From the NCBI RefSeq assembly GCF_001661345.1, contig NW_017962913.1, forward strand, positions 1,679,428-1,743,427: a DNA stretch of 64,000 bases. Reading direction: 5' to 3'. Source of the stretch: Ascoidea rubescens DSM 1968 (lineage: Eukaryota; Ascomycota; Saccharomycetes; Ascoideales; Ascoideaceae). Shown in pieces: positions 23,566-31,779 of this stretch; positions within the stretch are counted from its first letter, which is position 1; each line of letters opens with the position of its first letter. A program made the position numbers and the translations under genes. The notes beneath the pieces are model-generated. The model was not told the origin of the DNA and did no database searches. It worked only from the letters and a program-made list of their open reading frames with translations.

Positions 23566-24756
23566 TTGAATATGGAGTTGTAAGTTGGAGGTATCTTGAG
23601 AACTTATGAGTTGTCAATACAAAAAGCTAAAGTAGTGCAGCGAAGTGAAAAACGACCAGAATAGATAAAAAGAAGCAGAGTGAAGGTAAAGCAAGACCCA
23701 AAGAGAAGTGTGGTAGCAAATCTCTCGCTGGAGAAGATGTGTTTGGTGAAGAAGAATAACGACAAGAAGCACAGACCTCTTCACAGTAAGAAGCCAATGC
23801 TAGAGTGGTATTATACTGCTATTGTATTACAATAGCAGTATAATACCACAGCCCTGGCGTGCTGAGCTGCTTTTTTTCTGCACAGGAATGCGCTATGACT
23901 TGACATAGCTTCCTCTCACAAACTCTACAATCCTCGTTTTTGCCCTGTCTGTACGGGATGTGATACGAGAGCAGTTTTGCACGTGCCTTTATTTTGCAAA
24001 ACTGTTTGTGGAAACGGGTGTCTCAGCCTGAGTAGGACCTGTGCTATTTTTGGGACGAAAGGCTGGGCACAGGAGTGCGATGAAAGGATGAGACCGTTTT
24101 GGTGAAAGGTTCTGGAGAGAAGATCAGTTTATCGGTGTACATTTGTTCTTTTAGTTTATTTCAAGTTATATCAGTATCTCATCGAGCAGTGAAGTGGTGG
24201 TGGTCTTCCCAAAGTACCAAAAATACGTGAATTTCAATTCATATGGTGGTTATTCTGTATTGTCATGTTCTGCTGCTTTAATTGAATGTTCAGCAGTCAC
24301 TGTACGAATATCTTGATTGGTGATTCCCAGCTTCTCTGTACAGATGTTTGAATGATTTTGGCTGATTTTAACAGGTTGTACCAGGGTTTTTAACAAGCTT
24401 TACAAGCTAAATATGATTGTGTATGGCTGATTTGGAGAATATATTAAAGTGACTATATCAATCTGGGTTTATAATTGAACAAAAATGAAATAGAGTTTGA
24501 ATTTGCTACTTTGTTGAATTTCTTTTGCTAGCGACAAGTCTTTCGATTTTACTGCTTTAAAATTTTATGTTTTGCAGCTCTATAAGATTAGTAGGGATAA
24601 AAATTAATATTTAAAACGATTCTTCTCCTTGAAAAAAAAAAGGAAAAAAAATCAAAATCTAGCAACCAAATAATCTATTAATTTACTACAACCGACTATA
24701 ATTAATTAGAATCATTCTCATTTACATCAAGTTTAAAAGCCTTTATTTAATCAAAA
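23566..24756. promoter_or_regulatory. Divergent promoter region, rhomboid / WW-protein
   Basis: This 1.19-kb stretch lies between divergent genes. It holds a 45-bp palindrome (23805-23849), a GC-richer patch (about 23850-24110) containing CACGTG near 23980, then AT-rich sequence up to the WW gene. No gene was recognised. Confidence 0.5.
23805..23849. repeat. 45-bp near-perfect palindrome (22-bp arms, 1-bp centre)
   Basis: The left arm 23805-23826 is exactly the reverse complement of 23828-23849, with a single T between them. The match stops abruptly at both ends. It can extrude as a cruciform in DNA or fold as a hairpin in RNA. Confidence 0.97.
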
Positions 24757-25255
24757 ATGAACATTAAAAGACCATCTCAACCTCCTCCTCCTTCAATCCC
24801 TGATGGATGGTTAGCCGTATGGGACGAAGAATATCAATGTATGCCCATCTTTTTTTTTCCAAATCGAAAACTGTTCGATCTAACATTTTGTCCTCTTTCA
24901 TAATCTAGGTTACTTTTATGTCAATAAATATACAAATGAATCAACTTGGGAGTTACCAACACGAGTCCCTCCACAACATCCTCCTCAAACACAAACAAGA
25001 TCACAATCCCAAGAACAATACTACCCAGCCAATACTCAACAAGTGCAACAAATACCACAACAAGTACAGCAAGTACCCCAACAAGTGCAACAACAACCTC
25101 AAGTCCAAACTACCCCTGTTCAAACTGGTCCAAGTAAGGGTTCAATGGTGGCTGCTGGTGCTGGTCTCTTTGCTCTTGGTTCGCTCAGTGGAAGACGTCG
25201 TCGTCCAGTTGCTGTTGTTCCAGTCGGTGTCAGACCTGGCCGAAGAAGATTCTAA
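24757..25255 (+). CDS. WW-domain protein, Wwm1-like, spliced
   Basis: This 142-residue protein has one N-terminal WW domain and a Gln-rich middle. Exon 1 (24757-24838) encodes a Pro-rich start and the first Trp (IPDGWLAVWDEEYQ); exon 2 (24909-25255) continues CYFYVNKYTNESTWELP with the second Trp. The domain resembles that of S. cerevisiae Wwm1, which has GWKAVFDDEYQ then YYVDLSTNSSQWEPP. Wwm1 interacts with the metacaspase Mca1. A VQQ/PQQ repeat (about residues 70-95) and a small, glycine-rich hydrophobic segment (GSMVAAGAGLFALGSLSG) follow, then an Arg-rich end (RRRRPVAVV...GRRRF). S. cerevisiae Wwm1 is longer (211 residues) and ends in acidic, Gly-rich sequence, so orthology is probable rather than certain. 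Confidence 0.85.
24839..24908 (+). other. Spliceosomal intron of the WW-protein gene (70 nt)
   Basis: The donor is GTATGC, the branch site GATCTAAC and the acceptor CTAG. Splicing creates a TGT codon and joins the two halves of the WW domain without a gap. Confidence 0.88.
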
Positions 25256-25608
25256 GGCATCTAACATTATCTTTTTTTTTCAATTTTTTCTATCTTATCA
25301 CTATCTTTTCAACACTTCGTACTTATATATTGAGATCTATCAATTAATACATTCCTTCCTTTTCAGTTTATTATCTCCTCATGTATAAATCCTGTCAAAA
25401 AACAAAACAATAGAAAGGAAATGGCTGCTGATTATCGGTGCATATACCCACATGAAACTAAATTCATTTGCATTTGCTTATATAAGCAGACCAATTCATC
25501 TAAACTGCAAAATCACTTTGAGTATCTATGGCTAAAAGATGTTCACAATTATTCTGTTTTATTGCACCTTGATCTAATATTATTGCAGCTTACATTTAAT
25601 TTATCAAA
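25256..25608. other. Spacer between WW-protein and RING-protein genes
   Basis: This 353-bp stretch holds the 3' end of one tandem gene and the promoter of the next. Open frames here are short and unlike known proteins. Nothing further was recognised. Confidence 0.5.
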
Positions 25609-26333
25609 ATGTCTACCTATGAAGGTTAGTTTTGCTATTTTGTGTATTTTCCTTTCTTTTTTGATTACATACTAACTTGTTTATTTCTTTGAATCTATAT
25701 ATTGCCAAAGACGATCATAATATAACAAATAGAAGGAATAACACTAGATCAATTGACCATCCAACGAGAAGAGAATATCGGCTTCGTCATCAAAACCAAT
25801 TGTTTTCATCTCAAGATAATGAGGAGTTGAATTTTCGTGATTCTATTAATAATAATTCAAATGATATACTAAATTTAATTAATGTTTTATCAAACATGGC
25901 GGACAATTCAAACAATACTTTGCCAACCGCAAATTATTTAATTGATCAATTGCACGATATTCTAAATGATGACACTCACAATTTTAACAATAAGGGAGTT
26001 TCACAAGAATTTATTGATTCATTGGAAAGAATCTCTAAAAAAAAACTAAAGACTAATGATTCCTGTTCAATTTGTAGAAACGATTTTTTAAATGACCCAT
26101 ACCCGTTGATTGTTAAATTAAATAACTGTGATCATATTTTTGATTTAGAATGCATTGGACCCTGGCTCAAAATAAATCCAACTTGTCCGATGTGTCGTAA
26201 AAACGTCAATGAAAAGAGAACAATCGAATTGCCTACCAAAAGTAGAAATTCAAACAATAACGATGGCGGAGATGGTGAAGACAAGGAAGACGAGGAAGAC
26301 GAGGAAGACGATGGCATGAATATGTATGGTTAA
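25609..26333 (+). CDS. RING-finger protein, YBR062C-like, spliced
   Basis: The 212-residue protein matches S. cerevisiae YBR062C, a probable ubiquitin ligase of unknown target. Exon 1 (25609-25624) encodes MSTYE plus one base; exon 2 begins at 25711. The spliced N-terminus MSTYEDDHNIT parallels MSTYEEEHGIQ in S. cerevisiae, where I recall an intron at the same place. The RING spans about residues 122-167: CSICRNDF, LNNCDHIFDLECIGPWL and NPTCPMCRKN. The position usually held by His or Cys as the fifth zinc ligand is Asp (HIFDLEC), and the S. cerevisiae protein also has Asp there. The end is an acidic run followed by GMNMYG; S. cerevisiae ends in WGMYG. TRM7, its S. cerevisiae neighbour, is 4.7 kb to the left. 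Confidence 0.92.
25625..25710 (+). other. Spliceosomal intron of the RING-protein gene (86 nt)
   Basis: The donor is GTTAGT, the branch site a perfect TACTAAC (25670-25676) and the acceptor CAAAG. The first exon is 16 nt long. Confidence 0.88.
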
Positions 26334-27090
26334 AAACTGATTAATAACTCTTACTAATGACCAAAAGAATGCTCTACACATGATCATTTATTTTGTATTA
26401 TTGTAAATATTAATCGCATCATAACAGGACAATAAAATACATATTTAACCTCTCCTCGCATTGCAAGTACCATTAAATGGCTCATTCAGCAACAAATAAA
26501 AACCGCTATATATGGCTTTCCAAACCCTCGTCTCGAGTGGAATGACACGGAAGGTAAACGGAACTTCACAGACCTTAAATATGTAATTTAAGCATTATGC
26601 AGCAATTTTTTCTTAGCAAGACCCAGACCCTTATTAACTGAAAGCTAAAACCGTTTCATGGGATCCGATCCCTGAGTCCAGGAGACTTTGAGGAGTTTTC
26701 CAGCAGGCTTTGGAATCCTTAAGGAGGCTTCACGAAGCTCTTGCTGGCCACAACTTCGGAATTCTACACTAATCGCCAGTATCCCAAAAAATAAAATGAG
26801 AAAATAAAAAAATGAGAAAATGAGAAAAAAAATCATTTCTAGATGCATACATAACTTAGAAAAAATAAAATAAAATAAAATAAAATAAAATAAAATAAAA
26901 TAAAGTGAAATAAAGTGAAATGAAGTAAAGTTGCCAGTATGAGAAGTAGAATAGATAGAGTAGATATATTAAAAAAAATAATATTAATACAAGCCTAATT
27001 TAAAAAGATAAATCAAATAAGTTTTTACCAATAAAAACGTTAAACAAATATAAACATTGAAATCCAGAATAAAAATAACGTTAAAAAAAC
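26334..27090. other. Convergent spacer, RING gene / NRG-like gene
   Basis: This 757-bp stretch contains a GC-richer patch (about 26650-26770) and an AAAAT microsatellite. A 67-codon minus-strand frame (26645-26848) starts on ATG but matches nothing and takes its hydrophobic N-terminus from A-rich sequence. Confidence 0.5.
26862..26904. repeat. (AAAAT)n microsatellite
   Basis: About eight perfect 5-bp units, followed by degenerate AAAGTG/AAATGAAG variants to about 26930. Confidence 0.85.
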
Positions 27091-28515
27091 TCATGCCATC
27101 CGTAGACTAGGACTCAGACTAGCAGAGGTAGCTGGACTTGCAGAGCTTGCAGAAGGAGAAGCAGAGGAAGAACGTTTGTTTCTATTGACATCCTTTGGTT
27201 TAGAAACCTTTAAAGTTTTCTTCTTTCTTGATTTGTTTTTTGGATTCAAATGAGTTCTGTAATGTTGCATGCAATTATCTTGTCTAGCAAATCTAGAGTC
27301 GCATCCAGGATATGGACAAACATGTTTTCTTTCGCCTGTATGAATCCTCGAGTGTCTTGCCAAATGGCCAGAAGTTGTAAAACTTTTTTCGCAAATTTTG
27401 CATTTGTATTTTCTTATCAATTGAGAGCTAGTAGTTGAAGCATCAGAAACATTCGAAGAGGAAGCGAGTCCTGTAGAAGTTGCATTTGAAGTCGAGGTAC
27501 CTCTAGAAATGGAATCATCGAAAGTGCTTGAAGGAATGATTGAAAGAGTGTTTATTTTACCATCAATCATAGTGCAATTTTTGTTGTTATTATTGTTGAT
27601 AGCATTGGTATTAGTATTGGTACTATGTTCGTTATTATTGTTATTATTGTTATTGTTATTATTGTTATTGTTATTATTGTTATTGTTATTATTGTTATTG
27701 TTATTATTATTGTTATTATGATAGTTACAGAAACTAGTCAAGTCATTGAAATTATTACAACTGTGATGACAATGATTTATAGTATTAATCTCGCAACAGC
27801 AATTGTTTAGAACATCAGAAACATTAGGCAATCGATAATTTGGATGCTGACCAAACAGAGAATCAAAATGGCCTGGGGTAGAGACAAGGCCACTTTCTGA
27901 AGAAGTTGGCTGGTCAATGGGTGGGAAAATGTTGATCGGTATCAAAGCAGGTAACTTATGGCGTCTATCATTTAAAATATTGTTAATTGGTGGTTGAGGG
28001 CTTGAAAACTGGTTGGTTCGAAGTATTGAACTGACTGGTGGTAGTGAGCCACCACTATAACTTTGAGCTGAATTTAAGCCACTGCCTGAAACCAACAAAT
28101 TGCTATTAGAATTGATATTCGAGATAGAATTAAGGGGTGTTAGCGAATATTTCAACAACGAATTATTGACATTGATATTAGAGGTATAATCTGGGAATTT
28201 TCTTCCAGTAGAATCATTATTATCGTTTTCATTATTATTTATAACATCTGAGGTTTCAGTGAAATTGCAGCTCATGTTTGAGTAGGAAGATAGTGAGGAA
28301 ATAGAAGTAGAGGGAGAAGGTGAAACACTTTGAGAAGTGAGAGGATGAGTATAATGATAGTAGGCTGGAGTGTTTGTGGTTGTACCGGAGAAGAAAAACA
28401 GGCTATTTTTGCTGTATTCGGGGAAGATACTATTACTACTACTATTATTGCTATAAGGGTTTTGTGATAATTTAGGAGAACTGTAAGAATCAAATTTTAG
28501 AGCATTATTGAACAT
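27091..28515 (-). CDS. C2H2 zinc-finger repressor, Nrg1/Nrg2-like
   Basis: Nrg1/Nrg2 repress glucose-repressed and filamentation genes through Tup1-Ssn6. The 474-residue protein is largely disordered, rich in Ser and Asn, with a Cys/His-rich patch (NNCCCEINTINHCHHSC, about residue 240) and a very long poly-Asn tract just after it. Two adjacent C2H2 fingers sit near the C-terminus: YKCKICEKSFTTSGHLARHSRIHTG and HVCPYPGCDSRFARQDNCMQHYRTH. The TTSGHLARH and RFxRxDNCxQHYRTH signatures are those of Nrg1/Nrg2. A basic KKKTLK/NRNKR tail follows. Position supports the call: in S. cerevisiae NRG2 (YBR066C) lies close to YBR062C and TRM7, and NRG1 (YDR043C) close to ARO3, EHD3 and TPI1. More than 3 kb of gene-free sequence lies upstream, as is common for regulated transcription factors. 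Confidence 0.9.
   Translation of the reverse strand: MFNNALKFDSYSSPKLSQNPYSNNSSSNSIFPEYSKNSLFFFSGTTTNTPAYYHYTHPLTSQSVSPSPSTSISSLSSYSNMSCNFTETSDVINNNENDNNDSTGRKFPDYTSNINVNNSLLKYSLTPLNSISNINSNSNLLVSGSGLNSAQSYSGGSLPPVSSILRTNQFSSPQPPINNILNDRRHKLPALIPINIFPPIDQPTSSESGLVSTPGHFDSLFGQHPNYRLPNVSDVLNNCCCEINTINHCHHSCNNFNDLTSFCNYHNNNNNNNNNNNNNNNNNNNNNNNNNNNNNEHSTNTNTNAINNNNNKNCTMIDGKINTLSIIPSSTFDDSISRGTSTSNATSTGLASSSNVSDASTTSSQLIRKYKCKICEKSFTTSGHLARHSRIHTGERKHVCPYPGCDSRFARQDNCMQHYRTHLNPKNKSRKKKTLKVSKPKDVNRNKRSSSASPSASSASPATSASLSPSLRMA
27626..27720 (-). repeat. Asn-coding (TTATTG/TTATTA)n repeat within the NRG-like gene
   Basis: Mixed AAC and AAT codons (read on the minus strand) encode an unbroken run of roughly thirty Asn. 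The mixture of codons suggests selection on the amino acid or an old repeat. Confidence 0.9.
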
Positions 28516-28912
28516 TGTTACTTCGATTTAAAGAGAATTTAGCACAAGCAGAAGATAAAAAATATATAGTGATTATAAAACAAATACAGCCTGAGTTAGT
28601 GTATTTTATATAAGATGAAACGACCAATGGCCAAAAAATAGTAGGAAACCAATAGCTTATATAGCAAGGTATGAGAATTATAGTTGATGCTGTGTGGTTT
28701 AGCCTATTTCTTTGCCAAGATATAAGGAAAAACAAGAGCAGGGGAAGGAATCTAGATAAAGAAAAAAAGGGAAAACCAAGCTTGCTTTATATTTATATCA
28801 TTTTGTGTAAAACATTTTTTGTATTTTTTGCATCTTTTGCAATTTCTACGGTCAGTAGAGTTAGCCACTTTCCTCTTACTCAGGCCTTGGAAGTGAAACA
28901 TCTCGCATCTTT

Positions 28913-28934
28913 AGGGGAGTGCCTGTAAAAGGGG
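28913..28934 (+). promoter_or_regulatory. Pair of stress-response-element cores (AGGGG)
   Basis: AGGGG occurs at 28913-28917 and 28930-28934, both in the same orientation, about 400 bp upstream of the NRG-like ATG. This is the core bound by Msn2/Msn4 in S. cerevisiae. The match is to a short core, so chance is possible. Confidence 0.35.
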
Positions 28935-30180
28935 CACCCGTGGAGGTGATCGAGATATCCGTGCTGTCCGAAATGAGCAGCGTGCTGTTTAGCAAGTCAA
29001 ATGCAGAGCTGCGCGCATCGCTGTATGATGGCATAACCATCCAAGACCATTTATTGGCTCCTGTACAGAAAAGCTTGTATTGACCAAGAAACTATGAAAG
29101 GGCCCAAAACCCAAATCAATGGAAACAATACATATGTGCCAAGTTTTTTTACTATACCCTTACATTGCCCCTTGGATTTTCCGAATCCCATGTAGCTTAG
29201 GGCTTTCTGCTACAGACCCTTCCAAGCAATTTTTTCTTGTTTAGTCTTATTCTACTACCCGCTGACGCTGAACATGCTGCTGGAACTAATTCTTGATAAG
29301 CTGTGGTTGCACAACCATAAAGCTTTTTGCCTGAGCTATAATGGCTATTCTGAAAAACAACTCAACGACCGGTTAATACGTGGTGCGCCATACAAATTAG
29401 TTCTTCACCACATTTTGCAAGGTATGGCTTTTGTGCACTCGTTCCATATATTTCTCAACTCTATGATGCTACAGTCTTCAATACCAAGAAATATAACAGT
29501 TTGTTTTTTGGGTTTTAAGCCAGCCCGGTATTGGTTTGGAGATATAAATAGTTGTGCTACTTTGGTATGTCGGAAGGCCTAGGATCTCTTGTATGCTCAC
29601 GCTACTGATAAATTATGGCTGTATCACATGGATTACACAACTATTACCCCGGTTTCCTGCATAGGTTCTAAGAACTTCTGTTTTGCTTGCAAATTCTGTC
29701 ATCGGATAATTAATTCACAGTGGATTAATGCTGCTTTTTGTGCTATTGGCCTTCTTAATCTTTCCAGTTTATCCTTTTTTTGAATGAGATTGACGCTTAG
29801 TTAATAATCACAAAAGTAATGTTAGTGATGTTAGTGGTGATGATGGAGTGCCAATGTTGATAAGGATATTATATGGTCCTGTTTGCTGGTGGAGTGATTA
29901 CATCAGGGGTAAACTCTTGGCCAAAAATTCTGTGACATAATCAATCTAAAGACGTTTTTCAAATCCATTTCACATTTGCTCAAAAATACTTTTAAAATAC
30001 TTTTTTGCTCTCTTCAGAAGTAGCGCTCTTCATCTTTCTGTCGATATTTCTCAAAGAGTTGAAACATTATTTTTCTTTTGCCAATAGGAATAATCAAAGC
30101 TGCGACAATTATAGATTTAAAGCTGGAATATTAAGTAGCTAATTAAAGCAATAAAAACAGTAACAAATTTTTACTGGAAT

Positions 30181-30228
30181 AAACAAATAGGTAAACAAAT
30201 AGGTAAACAAATAGGTAAATACCTATTT
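30181..30228. repeat. Three 12-bp tandem repeats ending in a short inverted repeat
   Basis: AAACAAATAGGT is repeated three times exactly (30181-30216). The last copy continues into an inverted repeat with 9-bp arms, AAATAGGTA and TACCTATTT, around two bases (30209-30228). Confidence 0.9.
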
Positions 30229-31779
30229 TAATGCTAGATTATTCATTCATTCTCATAGAAGTTTATGTATTAAATACATCCAAACACCAAACATCAAGTA
30301 TAATGCGAGCGCAAATTTCAGAGCTACTTAGAATTGTTGAGCTATTTGATGCCTACTTTCAAGTAAATAAAAATAATATATTTAGAAATCTTAAACCCAC
30401 GTTTTATTCATATACATTTGTATATTCATTTATATTACAGTCTTAGTGGTAAATATTCTTGATTGGGAACTTCCTCTCTTCTTTATAAATCTCGTGTTTC
30501 TGCCCATTTCATTGCACTTCATCTACTGGCTAATATAAATTTATACATCCAAAAGATCTAAAACAGCTATTATATCTTTAACCATTGGGTGAAATCATAA
30601 ATATAAATTCCTTTTTTCCCTTGAAAATTATTTCAAGCGAATTCTTAATGTTTTCTTTTCTTTTCTTTTCTTTTCTCTTTCTCATCATACCGTTTTGATG
30701 GAAGCAGCGGGTTTTGAATTTGAAAACTGCTCTGCTGTTAAGAATGTTCTGCGTTTAAGAATTCCTGATCTTGGTAAGCTTATTTTTCTAAACTATAATT
30801 TGACTCGCATTTGCTAAACTCTACAACCAAGTATCGAATTGCCTTTGTGCAATCCTTTACCCGACTTTCTGTGCTATTTTCAAGGTTACGTGAGTGTGCT
30901 ATTTTGCAGAATTCAGTATCATCGCTAAATAAATAACAATTATATCAACCTGTATATAATTTTTGAGGATTTCGTTGTCCGGGAGATCACTTAAATGAAT
31001 CAAAAATAGTTCAGGGATCATACTCTCCTGGATACAAAACAACCCTTTTATTATTTTGTTACACAATTTTTACCTACAAAATACTAAAATCAATTACTGT
31101 AATCTTAATTTGATAAATCTTTGATCTTTGTTCAATTTATAAGAAAGGTTTTCCCAATTGCTTTCAAAAATTTCTTAAAATTCAAATCTACTAATAGCAC
31201 TCAAATTGCTAACCAACAGACCTATTTTAACCAAAGTCAATGTGTTTCCAAACAATTCCGTCTGAATTCTAAAGATAAGAATATGTTCGCTCTTCATCTC
31301 CAGCAGCTCAAGACTTTTTTCAATATTATACAAGCATCCAATACAGACACTCTAAAATCTCTCAAATAGCCTTGAGCTAAAACCCTCACTTGCTCATTCG
31401 CTGTTTTCTCCAATGCCCTGCGTTGCCGGATTACTTGGCATTTCTTGTTGCCTAGTAACTCAAGCTTGTAGAATTATTGATTTTCCGATTAAATAAAACC
31501 TAATTTTCTATCCAGGAAATATGGTTTTTCTTTTGGTTGATTATGGAACAAGGGCAAATAATTCGATTATAATTGGATTACAATTAGAAGATTTAGCATA
31601 GCCAACTTCAATCCACATTGAGAAATGGAACCTTGGATTTTTCCATTTACATTCATTGATTTCAAATGCTTTCCTTTTCTTTTTCTTATTTCCTGGCTTA
31701 AAAATCCAAGAAAAAAAGGCCAAAAGTAGGCTTTTTTTTCGCGGAGCTTTTGAGAAATCCAACCATTTTATTGAAGTGT

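Larger units (their letters stand above)
28516..31779. other. 3.26-kb gene-free stretch upstream of the NRG-like gene
   Basis: No protein or RNA gene is recognised. Short open frames (29274-29582, 29589-29783, 31121-31369) resemble no family and at least one begins on a non-ATG codon. A GC-richer patch at about 28860-29080 contains two AGGGG motifs. A TTTTC run lies near 30650-30680 and a 12-bp tandem repeat at 30181. It most likely comprises a long regulatory region for the NRG-like gene plus the 3' region of RDH54; a non-coding RNA is possible but unsupported. Confidence 0.5.

Noticed and set aside
26645-26848. 67-codon minus-strand frame with a hydrophobic start
   Set aside because: The hydrophobic part comes from A-rich sequence next to an AAAAT microsatellite, and the rest matches nothing.
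29274-29783. Two adjacent + strand frames of 102 and 64 codons
   Set aside because: No recognisable domain and no splice signals joining them. They lie in a promoter-like region.
30697-30816. Small + strand frame beginning ATGGAAGCAGCGGG after a TTTTC run
   Set aside because: Only 39 codons, no recognised motif, and no convincing splice pair to extend it.
31121-31369. 82-codon + strand frame
   Set aside because: Starts on TTG and has low-complexity AT-rich composition. It matches no family.
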